DNA from: Peribacillus simplex
Lineage (GTDB): Bacteria > Bacillota > Bacilli > Bacillales > DSM-1321
Direction: 5' to 3'
NCBI RefSeq assembly: GCF_900156045.1
Contig: NZ_FTMX01000001.1
Location: 1 to 64,000 of the forward strand
Length of the DNA: 64,000 bases
The notes beneath the pieces were generated by a model that saw only the letters and a list, made by a program, of their open reading frames with translations, was not told the origin of the DNA and did not search any database. Below are positions 45,083 to 54,511 of the stretch, one piece after another (within the stretch, counting starts at the first letter, position 1; each line of letters starts with the position of its first letter). Made by a program: the position numbers and the translations under genes.

Positions 45083-45999
45083 ATTATTTCATTATAGATG
45101 ACGATCCTGCCATTCGAGGAATGCTGACAGAGATGATTGAAGATGAAGATTTAGGCAAAGTTGTGGGAGAAGCAGAAGACGGATCGGCAGTGAATAATGG
45201 ATTACTGTCTTTTAAAAAAGCAGACATTGTCCTAATTGATTTGCTCATGCCAATTAGGGACGGAATTGAAACGATCAGAGCTCTTGCTGATGGATTTCAA
45301 GGAAAGTTTGTGATGATTTCGCAAGTGGAATCGAAAGAACTGATAGGAGAGGCGTATAGATTAGGGGCGGAATACTACATTACAAAACCGCTGAACCAAG
45401 TTGAAATTTCATGCATATTAAACAAAGTGAACGAGCGAATACTGGTGGATCAATCGATCCAGGGCATTCAAAAATCGTTGAACGTGTTTACGGGCCGCCC
45501 GAAGTCTTCGAAAGTGTCCTCCTCTCATACAAAAAATATTATGGAAGCCGGACGTTCCTTAATTTCCGATTTAGGTATGATTGGCGAAGGGGGAAGCGAG
45601 GATTTACTAAACATTTTAGGATTCCTTCAAAATGAAAAGCGAAGACTCGGTTCCGCCTATACGTTTCCATATCTAAAGGACATTTTTGCGGGTATTGCCG
45701 CTGAAAAGCTGGGAGATCAAGCGAAAGAGGCCGAAATCCAGAAAGAAATGAAAGCCTCTGAGCAGCGTGTCCGCCGCGCTCTTAACCAGGCCCTCATCCA
45801 TATCGCTTCATTAGGATTGACGGATTATATGAATCCAAAATTCGAAGCCTATTCATCCACATTTTTTGATTTCTCGGAAGTCCGCAAAAAAATGCTGGAG
45901 CTAGAAGACAAAAGCAATAAAGTAAGCAGCCAGAGCCGTAATAACATGAAAAAGTTTATCCAAGTGCTGTTTATGGAAGCAAGACAGATGATGAAATAA
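45079..45999 (+). CDS. glnL: GlnL-type response regulator
   Basis: This 306-aa protein has an N-terminal receiver (about 1-120; acidic DDD at 8-10, phospho-Asp in VLIDLLMPIRDG, lysine in YITKPL). It has a C-terminal YcbB-type domain (about 155-300, with LGMIGEGGSEDLLNILGFL and ASEQRVRRALNQALIHIASLGL). The pair and gene order match B. subtilis GlnK-GlnL, which turns on glutamine uptake and use. The divergent glutamate symporter is the probable target here. Confidence 0.9.
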   Translation: MNYFIIDDDPAIRGMLTEMIEDEDLGKVVGEAEDGSAVNNGLLSFKKADIVLIDLLMPIRDGIETIRALADGFQGKFVMISQVESKELIGEAYRLGAEYYITKPLNQVEISCILNKVNERILVDQSIQGIQKSLNVFTGRPKSSKVSSSHTKNIMEAGRSLISDLGMIGEGGSEDLLNILGFLQNEKRRLGSAYTFPYLKDIFAGIAAEKLGDQAKEAEIQKEMKASEQRVRRALNQALIHIASLGLTDYMNPKFEAYSSTFFDFSEVRKKMLELEDKSNKVSSQSRNNMKKFIQVLFMEARQMMK

Positions 46000-46072
46000 T
46001 AAACCAGAAACACAAGTTGAATAGATTGAAAATTCACAAAAACATTTTCATATTTTTCAATGGAAGAAACAA

Positions 46073-46107
46073 AAAGACAAATCTGTTTATATGGATTTGT
46101 CTTTATC
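46073..46107 (+). terminator. Terminator of glnKL
   Basis: AAAGACAAATC pairs with GATTTGTCTTT (46073-46083 and 46094-46104). Confidence 0.8.
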
Positions 46108-46130
46108 GCTTTTTCTTCGTATTTTTTAAT

Positions 46131-46348
46131 GGCTCTTTTCGTAAAGATTGTTGTTTTTAAAACGAAACGATTTAAGGTTGATTGGAGCGGAAGTGCGAGA
46201 CTCCTGCGGGAGCAGCGGGACAGGTGAGACCCCACAGGCGTTCACGCCGAGGTGGCTCACCGCCCGCCCCGCGGAAAGCGAGCATTGGAGGGGAAATCAA
46301 CCACACCGCATTACTTGGTGAATAGCAACTAAGTATGCGAAAACAGCC
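46131..46348. mobile_element. MITE family A, copy A5 (inverted)
   Basis: A 218-bp copy in reverse orientation: ends GGCTCTTTTCGTAAA and GCGAAAACAGCC. Perfect 8-bp duplication TTTTTAAT (46123-46130 and 46349-46356). Confidence 0.88.
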
Positions 46349-46424
46349 TTTTTAATAAACGGTACGACCTTCTTTCAAATCTAAAGAAAGAAGATAAAAA
46401 AGTTCATTCGTTCCTAATAGTTGA

Positions 46425-46682
46425 CTAATTCCATCGCTCTAACTTCGGGATGCCCCTACTGAAAAACTTAGCAATAAATTTGGGCATTTTCATATTTTCC
46501 ATCATATGATTTTGAACGAATTTTTGCATTTCCATCGCAGTGATATTTTGAGTGAATTCACCATTCATATAACAATGACTGCAATATTTAATGCTTTTAC
46601 TGCCATCTTTTTCAGTTCCTCCACCTAGTTCATCTTTAGATAGCGGCATTCCACAACTCTGACATGCTTTATATTTTTTCAT
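46425..46682 (-). CDS. Putative zinc-ribbon protein
   Basis: This 85-aa protein has the N-terminal ribbon CQSCGMPLSKDELGG and YCSHCY, four cysteines in the C-x2-C...C-x2-C pattern of the zinc_ribbon_2 family. A helical tail follows. Such small proteins often stand alone; function unknown. AGGAGAA lies just before the ATG. Confidence 0.85.
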   Translation of the reverse strand: MKKYKACQSCGMPLSKDELGGGTEKDGSKSIKYCSHCYMNGEFTQNITAMEMQKFVQNHMMENMKMPKFIAKFFSRGIPKLERWN

Positions 46683-46844
46683 TATAAATTCTCCTGTAAA
46701 AAGTTTTTATCCTAAACATTATCCAACAAACAAAATGAAGTCAAGACAATATGTATCACATGTCATCGAAACGACGATTCAACCGTTGATGTGGGCGTTG
46801 CGGCAGGACTAGTGAAGCATTCAGCTTTTCAAATAGTCATGAAA

Positions 46845-46880
46845 ATAACCAGTCAAGCTACTCGCTCAACTGGTTATGGC
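46845..46880. terminator. Imperfect hairpin in the 46683-46960 gap
   Basis: ATAACCAGTCAAGC and GCTCAACTGGTTAT form a 14-bp stem with two non-standard pairs. A coding-like stretch before it (46770-46850) has no start and could be a gene trace. No gene is supported in this gap. Confidence 0.4.
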
Positions 46881-46960
46881 TTAAAATGTTAAATTAGAGT
46901 TTTAAATGACGATTTATTATGGCAACTGTTGTGCAATATACATTGATATCATTCAGAAAT

Positions 46961-47084
46961 TGTGTTAAATTAGTATAGAAACACATTTATCAATAGCCAA
47001 AAACAGTTTACCCCTTACTATAAGTATAAGGTAAAACTCACCTCTAGTCAACCCCTATTTTTATTTTTTGAAGGAGTGTCTGAT
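46961..47084 (+). promoter_or_regulatory. helD leader shared with rph
   Basis: The 25-nt dyad (46961-46985, ends TGTGT and ACACA) and the 39-nt block before the ATG (47046-47084) match the rph leader at 15080-15204. Between them AGTTTACC (about 47006-47013) can pair with GGTAAAACT (47030-47038). A pyrimidine/T-rich run then precedes the SD AAGGAG. This may act as an attenuator. Confidence 0.75.
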
Positions 47085-49421
47085 ATGAACGATGAAATTC
47101 GGCAGGAGCAAGAACGTTTGGATGAGGTGATGGAAACAATTACGAAACAAATCGGCAAAATTGAAGGAGAAACCTCCCAGCGCAGAAAAGAAGTTGTTAA
47201 TATCCGTAAACACTTTTGGGATGACCTCAAGGTTAATATGGATACTTTCGATGATTACCTCGAGACCATCATTGGCTTAAGGCAGCAGGCTCAAGACTTG
47301 TCTCAAAGCGAAGGTGCATATAGATATTCCTTCAAGAGGTTGTCAACACTGCGCCGCATGCAGGAAGTGCCTTATTTCGGCCGGATCGATATCACTGAAG
47401 AAGGGTCTGCCCTTACGGAACATATTTATATTGGGACCTCCACCCTTACTGATACAACAGGAGAAAACTTCATTGTCTACGATTGGAGGGCCCCGATTTC
47501 GAGTGTTTATTATGACTATCCTCCCGGTCCAGTAGAATACTCTACTCCCGGAGGCGTAATTTCAGGGATGCTGGAGAAAAAGTGGCAATATATCATCAAG
47601 GGAGGCGTTATCGAATCAATGTTCGATACGAGTCTCACCATTGGAGATGAGATACTGCAGCAGGTGCTTGGCAAGGGAACGGATAAGCATATGCACAGTA
47701 TTGTGGCCACCATTCAACGGGAGCAAAACAGGATCATCCGGAACGATCGCGGACGTCTGCTCATTGTTCAAGGTGCCGCTGGCAGCGGCAAGACATCAGC
47801 TGCCCTCCAACGGATCGCTTACTTGCTTTACAAGAATCGGGAATGGCTTAAAGCCGACCAAATCATTTTATTCTCTCCTAACTCAATGTTTAATAACTAC
47901 GTATCCAATGTGTTGCCCGAACTTGGCGAAGAGAATATGCAGCAGGTAACATTCCAGGAATACTTGGATCATCGTCTGACTGACTCGTTTCAAGTGGAGG
48001 ATCCTTATGATCAATTGGAGTTTTTATTGACTGCAGCGGATGATCCATCCTATAGCACCAGGACAGCGAGCATCCAATTTAAGGCATCGATTCGCTTCTT
48101 TGAGATCATCAAAACATACAGGCAATCACTGGAACGATCTGGAATGATCTTTAGAGGGTTAAAGTTCCGAGGGGAAACGCTTGTCTCAGCCAAACAAATC
48201 TCAGAAAGATTTTATAACACAGACACCACCTTACGTTTTCACAATAGGGTTGAAAAGTTGAAAGAGTGGTTATGTGAGATTCTTGATGAAACGGAAAAGT
48301 CTGAGTTGGAAAAACCTTGGGTCCAGGAGGAAATCGAGTACCTTAGCAAAGAAGACTATCAAAAGGTATACAACCGCTTAGAGAAAAAACGGGGCCATAG
48401 TGAAGATTCCTTTGATGATTATGAGATAGAGCATAAAATGCTTGCGCGTATGATTGTTCGCAAGAAATTGAAGGCGTTACGCAAACGGGTAAAAGCACTT
48501 CATTTTATCAATATTAAGCAAATATACAAGCAACTCTTTGACGAACAAATACGGAATGAACTGTGGCATGATGGTGAAACACCTGTCGAAAGGGATATAT
48601 GTTTATCAACGCAAAAAATGCTGGACGAAGGTAAACTGCATTACGAAGACGCGACTCCATTTTTGCTGCTGAAGGAACTAATTGTAGGGTTTCAGACGAA
48701 TTCTACTATAAAATACGTGCTTGTGGACGAAGCACAGGATTATTCTCCATTTCAATTCGAGTTTTTGAAACGGTTGTTTCCTTCTGCAAGGATGACCGTG
48801 CTCGGTGACTTTAACCAGGCAATATTTGCTCATGCCAGCGAACGGGTGGATTTCCAGACTCTTACCAGTTTATACGGGATAAGTGAAACCGAGAGTATAA
48901 CCTTGGATCAAAGCTACAGATCCACAAAGCAGATTATAGAATTTACACGTGAACTAGTTCCTGAAGGCCATCGAATTAAGGCATTCGAACGTGAAGGCGA
49001 GAAGCCAGTACTGACTCAAGTGTCCAGCCGAGATGAATTGCACCGCAAAATCGTGGCTAAAGTCAAGGACTTTCAAAGTCGTGATTATAATACCATCGCA
49101 ATAATATGTAAATCCGCTGTCGAAAGTGCCGCTGCATACGATGCCCTTAGTATCCACGGTGAAATTAAACTCGTACGGAAAGGCACAAATGAATATGAAC
49201 AGGGTGTTGTTGTCATTCCAGCTTATTTGGCCAAGGGCATCGAATTTGATGCTGTCATCATTTATGATGCATCTGTGAAAACATACGGTGATGAGAGCCT
49301 GCGAAGATTGTTCTATACCGCATGTACCAGGGCTATGCATAACTTACATTTATATACGGTCGGCGAACCGAGTCCTTTCTTGCAAAACGATGCAACGAAG
49401 CGTTTCCTTCTGACAGATTAA
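47085..49421 (+). CDS. helD: HelD-type RNA polymerase-recycling ATPase
   Basis: This 778-aa superfamily 1 (UvrD/Rep-like) protein binds RNA polymerase and releases stalled complexes. It has an N-terminal coiled-coil arm (about 1-75) that enters the secondary channel, Walker A G230-T237 (GAAGSGKT), Walker B LVDEAQDYSPFQ, and the later SF1 motifs GDFNQAIF, LDQSYRS and YTACTRAM. The C terminus is complete. HelD proteins of some bacteria protect against rifamycins. Here the leader is shared with rph. The SD is AAGGAG. Confidence 0.9.
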   Translation: MNDEIRQEQERLDEVMETITKQIGKIEGETSQRRKEVVNIRKHFWDDLKVNMDTFDDYLETIIGLRQQAQDLSQSEGAYRYSFKRLSTLRRMQEVPYFGRIDITEEGSALTEHIYIGTSTLTDTTGENFIVYDWRAPISSVYYDYPPGPVEYSTPGGVISGMLEKKWQYIIKGGVIESMFDTSLTIGDEILQQVLGKGTDKHMHSIVATIQREQNRIIRNDRGRLLIVQGAAGSGKTSAALQRIAYLLYKNREWLKADQIILFSPNSMFNNYVSNVLPELGEENMQQVTFQEYLDHRLTDSFQVEDPYDQLEFLLTAADDPSYSTRTASIQFKASIRFFEIIKTYRQSLERSGMIFRGLKFRGETLVSAKQISERFYNTDTTLRFHNRVEKLKEWLCEILDETEKSELEKPWVQEEIEYLSKEDYQKVYNRLEKKRGHSEDSFDDYEIEHKMLARMIVRKKLKALRKRVKALHFINIKQIYKQLFDEQIRNELWHDGETPVERDICLSTQKMLDEGKLHYEDATPFLLLKELIVGFQTNSTIKYVLVDEAQDYSPFQFEFLKRLFPSARMTVLGDFNQAIFAHASERVDFQTLTSLYGISETESITLDQSYRSTKQIIEFTRELVPEGHRIKAFEREGEKPVLTQVSSRDELHRKIVAKVKDFQSRDYNTIAIICKSAVESAAAYDALSIHGEIKLVRKGTNEYEQGVVVIPAYLAKGIEFDAVIIYDASVKTYGDESLRRLFYTACTRAMHNLHLYTVGEPSPFLQNDATKRFLLTD

Positions 49422-49500
49422 CGCTTCCTTTTTTCTCCTTTAATTTTATTGTCCTTTTATCAAATACTATAAAAGAATCTTTAGAAAAGGAGGAGACGGT

Positions 49501-49737
49501 TTGACTAACGAGAAAGAAAACAAATCCGTAAGGCTCGATGGGGTGAACACGGGAGGAAGCCAGACGACTGGTGAATCAACAACTCAATCAGTTAATGATG
49601 GTCATTATCATTATCCAGGGCCCGTGGAAGAGGGCTATAGCGGAAATACAGGAAGAGCGGTACAGCCTGCCGGGAAAAAAAATCCCGATATTCCTCAGAA
49701 CAAGGACACATTCAATTACACTCGTCTTTTAAAGTAG
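49501..49737 (+). CDS. Hydrophilic 78-aa hypothetical protein
   Basis: TTG 49501 has a strong AAAAGGAGGAG before it. The product is polar and rich in Gly, Asn, Gln and Thr (DGVNTGGSQTTGESTTQ, HYHYPGPVEEGYSGNTG). It has no membrane helix. Its position just before sspL and its composition suggest a spore-related protein. No family recognised. Confidence 0.65.
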   Translation: MTNEKENKSVRLDGVNTGGSQTTGESTTQSVNDGHYHYPGPVEEGYSGNTGRAVQPAGKKNPDIPQNKDTFNYTRLLK

Positions 49738-49762
49738 GTCCTTCCAACAAACAGCTGTTTTG

Positions 49763-49799
49763 AAACCTGTGTAGACTTTAGTTCTATGCAGGTTTTTTA
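49763..49799 (+). terminator. Terminator of the 78-aa gene
   Basis: AAACCTGTGTAGA pairs imperfectly with TCTATGCAGGTTT and a T-run follows. Confidence 0.7.
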
Positions 49800-49851
49800 T
49801 TGGGGGGATCTTTATAGAAACGACCTCGTTTTTAATTTATAACAGTTCGGA

Positions 49852-49858
49852 CATAATA
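49852..49858 (+). promoter_or_regulatory. Possible sigma-G -10 element of sspL
   Basis: CATAATA fits the forespore sigma-G -10 pattern and lies 19 bases upstream of the sspL start. The -35 element is not clear. Confidence 0.4.
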
Positions 49859-49876
49859 TACTTGGAGGTGAAGGAA

Positions 49877-50008
49877 ATGAGTAAAAAGACAGGAAGAGGT
49901 CGCATCGCACCAAGTGTTAACCCGCAGGGACACGGAAAAGATGTGGAATTCTCCACTGAGCCAAAAAGCGATCTTGAAAACAAGGCAAAAAAGTCCAATA
50001 CAAAATAA
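49877..50008 (+). CDS. sspL: Small acid-soluble spore protein L
   Basis: This 43-aa protein begins MSKKTGRGRIAPSVNPQGHG and ends DLENKAKKSNTK. This matches the small SspL-type spore protein of B. subtilis (about 42 aa, ending LEERAKKSNTKR). SspL is made in the forespore. It has GGAGGTGAAGGA before the ATG and a terminator behind, so it is a single-gene unit. Confidence 0.9.
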   Translation: MSKKTGRGRIAPSVNPQGHGKDVEFSTEPKSDLENKAKKSNTK

Positions 50009-50046
50009 GCGCATTGGGCAAAATATAGTCATACTTCATAAAGAAT

Positions 50047-50074
50047 GCCCTTCTCATATCGAGAGGGGCTTTTA
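50047..50074 (+). terminator. Terminator of sspL
   Basis: GCCCTTCTC (50047-50055) pairs with GAGAGGGGC (50061-50069), then TTTT. Confidence 0.8.
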
Positions 50075-50081
50075 TAATCTA

Positions 50082-50301
50082 GGCTGTTTTCGCATACTTT
50101 TTTGCCATTTTACCAAGTAATGTGGTGTGGTTGATTTCCCCTCCAGATGCTCGCTTTCCGCGGGGCGGGCGGTGAGCCTCCTCGGCGTAAACGCCTGTGG
50201 GGTCTCACCTGTCCCGCTGCTCCCGCAGGAGTCTCGCACTTCCACTCCAATCAACCTTAAATCGTTTCGTTTTCAAAACAACAGTCTTTACGAAAAGAGC
50301 C
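50082..50301. mobile_element. MITE family A, copy A6
   Basis: A 220-bp copy: left end GGCTGTTTTCGCATA and right end TTTACGAAAAGAGCC, a 15-bp terminal inverted repeat with 12 matches. Perfect 8-bp duplication ATAATCTA (50074-50081 and 50302-50309). This copy is the best type for the family. Confidence 0.92.
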
Positions 50302-50457
50302 ATAATCTATAAAGTTTTTGTCGATGAATCATACGTTTTTGGAGCAGTGGAATGTGAAAGAATAGAAGGATGGAGCTACCGTTAAAAAAGTACCAAATAC
50401 ATTTGTCGCTGTGCTAATATGAAAGACTGAGCTTAATAAAATGGAGAGGAGTTACAA

Positions 50458-53400
50458 ATGAAAATAAATCGATTAATAGCGAACAATATAAACCATTTGG
50501 ATGCTGCAATACCAGACGATCAATCATTAGGAATTGCTGGGTTATCCGGTTCCGGGAAAACGACTTTTTGTCAGACCATTGGGGAAGAATCCAAGAAGCG
50601 TCTCGTTTCCTTATTGCCGAAGTCTGAATATCAGTATTTATTTCCTAATATTATGGAAACAAACTTCAGCGCCATCAAGATGGAAGAAATGCCGCTGGTC
50701 CTTTTTCTCGGCAAATCATCCATTTCAGCCAATCCCCGTTCAACCATTGGCACACATACTGGTGTGTTTAAAGAGATTCGTGTTTGTCTTGCTGAAAAAT
50801 TCAATCTTTCTCCGGAAGTTTTTTCCTTTAATAATGCCTTAGGGTGGTGTCCCAGCTGTAAAGGACGCGGTACGACGAAAAATGTCGAGTGTCCTAAGTG
50901 TGAGGGGAAACGCTACAATCAAGACGTCGAGCAATATACCATTGAATTATTAGATCGCCCGCATACTATTTCCGATATCAACAACTTAAGCATTGAAACA
51001 ATCCTTTCACTCGCAGAGACATTACATATTAGTGAAGCTAAACAACATATTCTCCAAAATATAATCAATATGAATATTGGTTATTTAGGCTTGAACCGAA
51101 TTATGGGGACAGTGTCAGGGGGAGAATTAACCCGGCTGTATTTGGCCGAATTCATGGCAACAAGTGAAAATACCGTGATCATCATTGATGAAATCTCCGT
51201 CGGTCTTGATCATCAAACCCTATTGAAAATTTTGGAACAGATTGAGCAATTAGGCTATAAAAATCAAATTTGGCTCATAGATCATTCAGACACGGTGTTA
51301 GATAGCACGGATGAACAATTGTTCTTTGGACCTGGCAGCGGTAAATATGGCGGGAAAATCGTTGAGGAATCACCGCGTCCAAAACCAATCAGCTGGGAAC
51401 GAAATGAAGCGACGCCAACGGAATACTATCAATTTCAAGATCTATACTGCCGCAATATTCAAATGGAGGAAATCCAGATTCCCAAGAATAGGCTCGTTAC
51501 CTTTACAGGTGAGTCGGGATGCGGTAAATCTACACTTGTCAATGAATGTATCTCCAAGGATTTTCAGAAGCGGTATCCAAAGGATAAGCTGGTCATGGTC
51601 GGGCAGGACCGAAACAAATCGATTACAAGCCGATCAACCGTTGCGACGTTTCTTGATATTAAAAAGAAACTCACCAAATACAGTGATGAAATTGATGATA
51701 TTTTTCTGCGTTCGATTGAAGATATCATCGAAGAATTGCCAAAGGAGGACATCGCCCATAAACGCTTGAACTTATTGATCAAACTTGGGCTTGGTTATTT
51801 GACGTTAGAAAGAAAAACACAAACCCTATCGACAGGTGAATTTCAATGTGTCCACTTAGTTTCCGAGCTGTTCGCGAAGACAAGAAACCCACACACGCTG
51901 TTCATTTTTGACGAGCCTTCAAAAGGGTTATCGCAAAACATTTTGAACCAATTCATCGATAGTGTCAGGGTCATCCTCGAGGATGAATCGGTCTCCATCA
52001 TCATGATTGAACATAATGGTTATATGCTGGAAAGCTCGGATTATATCGTTGATTTCGGTAAAAGACAGCTTGCACCTGTTCAACATCTTGACGTTGTCAG
52101 TCATGATGAGCATTATCGTCACAAAGACAGTGGGAATCGAGCGGAGCCATTGCATATCTCTTCCACACTTCGGTCAAAAAATGGCATCAATTATTTACAG
52201 GAAAATCATCTAGACTATTTCAAAAAGGCAGAGAACGTCTATAAGGGCGGCATTTTAAAAAGCTTATCACCAATCGCTCGTGTGATTTATGGTGAATACG
52301 AGTCAGACACGATTGCACCTGTGATCGCCATCGATCTTGAACGGCACTTGTACAGCCAATATACGTTTCTTTATGAAGTGGGCGGAATGATCAACCATAT
52401 AGTCGCTGCACATCCGACCAATAAAGATACAAGAAGCTTTGATTTCTATTCTGCAGAAAATCATTGTCCAAGCTGTTCGGGCCGCCGAGTCATTGAAAAA
52501 TTTGACTTTGATGTTGTCATTCAAGACAAAAACGTGCCATTCTGGGATGGCTTATTACATCCAGACGTGATGGAAGTACTGAAATATTATCAACATTCAA
52601 AACTGCAATTCCTGTTTGATGAGATCAAGAATGAACTCGGTCACGACATTAGTAAAAGCTATAATGAGATGACAGATGCAGAAAAGCAGACCTTCTTATA
52701 TGGGTATTGGGAAAAGTCCTTTTATGATAAAGCAGGCAAGGCATCAAGAATTTGGGAAGGCTTCAATTTCATCATTGGACGTTATATGTTCATATCGAAA
52801 TCGATCATTAAAGAGCAGATGAAAGAATCAAAAGAAATGATCGCCTGTCCAGTCTGTCAAGGAACGATCCTGAACCATCATAAAAAACTGACATTTGGTG
52901 ATACAGACATTCGCGAGATCATCCAACAGCCAATTGATCAAGTCATCAAAATTGTAGGGAAGCTGCCGGAACTGGAAAAACTAAAAGCGCTTGTGGGCGG
53001 CGATATCGCACTCACTGATGATGTCTCATTCCTTCCACGTGAAACAAAAGCGGCGTTGAAAATGCTAGAGCTCGAACTAGCAAGCTTCGTCGGCTATGAA
53101 GTGGCTTTACAAAATACCCTGCCATTCTGGGGCAGCATCAAAAGCAATCTCGAAGCGATCAGCAGCAAAAACCAGATCACCGTCTGTGACTTTGCCGATA
53201 TTAACGAAACAAGAGAAACCATTATTGATAAATACTTCACCAATGGCAAATACAAAAAACTAACCTATGTCTATGAAACATTTGGCTACAAAAAAATCGT
53301 TACCCAAATCAATAAAATTAAAGCAAGTCATAAATGCCCATTCTGTAATGGCAAGAAAGTCATTTCAGAAGATAACCTCCATGACGGCGTATATAAATTA

Positions 53401-53628
53401 ACGATACCGTGTGTGAGCTGTCATGCCAGTGGCATCAATGATGAAGGGCGTAAAGCGATCGTCGAAGACATCAACGTCCAGACCTGGCTGACAGGGAAAG
53501 TAAGCGATGTTGTGGCTGAAAGTGAACGTACCGAGGCCGTTGCCGATATCCCCATCTTCGCCCGGATTCGTGAATTGAACAAACGAGATATGATGGCGGT
53601 TTATCAATGCCTTGAACAGAAAAAATAA
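50458..53628 (+). CDS. Rearranged UvrA-like ABC ATPase
   Basis: This 1056-aa protein has two ABC cassettes. The first has Walker A GLSGSGKT (28-35), zinc module C131/C134 and C145/C148 followed by GKRYNQ, signature VSGGE (219-223) and Walker B IIIDE (241-245). The second has Walker A GESGCGKST (351-359), degenerate signature LSTGE (457-461) and Walker B FIFDE (482-486). A 500-residue C-terminal part looks like the UvrA insertion domain (CPSC 670-673, CPVC 797-800) and adds another pair, CPFC/CVSC (960-963, 985-988). In UvrA that insertion lies inside cassette 1. No uvrB or uvrC is near. Possible roles are drug tolerance or DNA-lesion binding; I cannot decide. Confidence 0.82.
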   Translation: MKINRLIANNINHLDAAIPDDQSLGIAGLSGSGKTTFCQTIGEESKKRLVSLLPKSEYQYLFPNIMETNFSAIKMEEMPLVLFLGKSSISANPRSTIGTHTGVFKEIRVCLAEKFNLSPEVFSFNNALGWCPSCKGRGTTKNVECPKCEGKRYNQDVEQYTIELLDRPHTISDINNLSIETILSLAETLHISEAKQHILQNIINMNIGYLGLNRIMGTVSGGELTRLYLAEFMATSENTVIIIDEISVGLDHQTLLKILEQIEQLGYKNQIWLIDHSDTVLDSTDEQLFFGPGSGKYGGKIVEESPRPKPISWERNEATPTEYYQFQDLYCRNIQMEEIQIPKNRLVTFTGESGCGKSTLVNECISKDFQKRYPKDKLVMVGQDRNKSITSRSTVATFLDIKKKLTKYSDEIDDIFLRSIEDIIEELPKEDIAHKRLNLLIKLGLGYLTLERKTQTLSTGEFQCVHLVSELFAKTRNPHTLFIFDEPSKGLSQNILNQFIDSVRVILEDESVSIIMIEHNGYMLESSDYIVDFGKRQLAPVQHLDVVSHDEHYRHKDSGNRAEPLHISSTLRSKNGINYLQENHLDYFKKAENVYKGGILKSLSPIARVIYGEYESDTIAPVIAIDLERHLYSQYTFLYEVGGMINHIVAAHPTNKDTRSFDFYSAENHCPSCSGRRVIEKFDFDVVIQDKNVPFWDGLLHPDVMEVLKYYQHSKLQFLFDEIKNELGHDISKSYNEMTDAEKQTFLYGYWEKSFYDKAGKASRIWEGFNFIIGRYMFISKSIIKEQMKESKEMIACPVCQGTILNHHKKLTFGDTDIREIIQQPIDQVIKIVGKLPELEKLKALVGGDIALTDDVSFLPRETKAALKMLELELASFVGYEVALQNTLPFWGSIKSNLEAISSKNQITVCDFADINETRETIIDKYFTNGKYKKLTYVYETFGYKKIVTQINKIKASHKCPFCNGKKVISEDNLHDGVYKLTIPCVSCHASGINDEGRKAIVEDINVQTWLTGKVSDVVAESERTEAVADIPIFARIRELNKRDMMAVYQCLEQKK

Positions 53629-53700
53629 ATAATGACAGCACTCTATTAAACAGAAGGGGTACCATCTAAATTATTTAAACAAGACTGGATTATCTTTCAA

Positions 53701-53903
53701 GTTTTTTACTGTAATCCTAATTGGATTGAAGAAATTTGCGACACTCCTGCCGAATTACTGGCTTGCCAAGACCACACAGCCGCTTGCGGTGAGGAGGCTT
53801 GGCAGACAGTCGGCGGAAAGGGAGCGGATTTCTGAAATTCACCAGTATTTTTTAAATAAAAAAACTGCGGGCAAATTCGCTTTTCCTCGAGTTTGTCTAC
53901 AGT
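53701..53903. repeat. Dispersed repeat B, copy 1
   Basis: About 203 bp from ACTGTAATCC (53708) to TCTACAGT (53903). It is related to 54280-54480 over the full length, with GAAATTTGCGACACTCCTGC and GGAAAGGGAGCGGATTTCTG as shared blocks. ACTGTA and TACAGT are inverted ends. Confidence 0.75.
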
Positions 53904-53931
53904 TTTATAAGGGTTTGTACAATTTAAACGT

Positions 53932-54060
53932 TGATTTCCACTCCAGGCACTCGCTTTCCGCGGGCGGTCCGGGAGCCTCCTCGGCGCCTTTGCGCCTGCG
54001 GGGTCTCCCTTCGACACGCTTTTCCCGCTGGAGTCTCGCACCCTCCGTTCCAATCAACTT
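53932..54060. repeat. Hairpin repeat C, copy 3
   Basis: GTTGATTTCCACTCCAGGC opens and TTCCAATCAACTTTG closes a 129-bp GC-rich region with GAGCCTCCTCGGCGCC. It resembles the core of the A-family MITEs without their ends. Confidence 0.6.
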
Positions 54061-54102
54061 TGTTTTAAAATTTAGATAAAACCCCTTTTGTCTACAAACT
54101 AA

Positions 54103-54126
54103 AAGTCCGCTGTAAATGGCGGACTT
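54103..54126. terminator. Hairpin AAGTCCGC/GCGGACTT
   Basis: An 8-bp stem with loop TGTAAATG; the same arrangement recurs at 54484-54507. Confidence 0.5.
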
Positions 54127-54151
54127 CTGTTTGAATATAAAAGAGGTTCAG

Positions 54152-54270
54152 AGTCCGAATAGTGAGTGAAGGTCGAATACTGTGCGTGAACGGCCGAATA
54201 CTATGTGGCTTAGGTCGATAAACTGCGTCAATGGCCCAAGACAGTGCAGCTGGTCGAATAAAGTGCTCCG
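54152..54270 (+). repeat. Degenerate ~20-bp tandem repeat, six units
   Basis: Units begin at about 54152, 54171, 54191, 54213, 54233 and 54252. Each starts GGTCGAATA-like (GTCCGAATA, GGTCGAATA, GGCCGAATA, GGTCGATAA, GGCCCAAGA, GGTCGAATA) and has TGnG... in the second half. It has no coding value. Confidence 0.6.
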
Positions 54271-54279
54271 GTTTTTATC

Positions 54280-54480
54280 GTTTTTTACTGTAATCCTTAT
54301 TGGATTGAAGAAATTTGCGACACTCCTGCCGAATAACTGGCTAGCCGAGACCCCACAGGCGCTTGCTTTGATGCGGCTTGGCAGGCAGTCGACGGAAAGG
54401 GAGCGGATTTCTGAAATCATCTCAACTTTTTAAATAAAAAACTGCAGGCAAACTGAGTTTTCATCGAGTTTGTCTACAGT
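54280..54480. repeat. Dispersed repeat B, copy 2
   Basis: A 201-bp copy of the sequence at 53701-53903. Same ends ACTGTAATCC and TCTACAGT. Confidence 0.75.
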
Positions 54481-54483
54481 CTG

Positions 54484-54511
54484 AAGTCCGCCGTAAATGG
54501 CGGACTTTTTA
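54484..54511 (+). terminator. Hairpin with T-run
   Basis: AAGTCCGCC pairs with GGCGGACTT (54484-54492 and 54499-54507), followed by TTTT on the plus strand. Confidence 0.6.
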
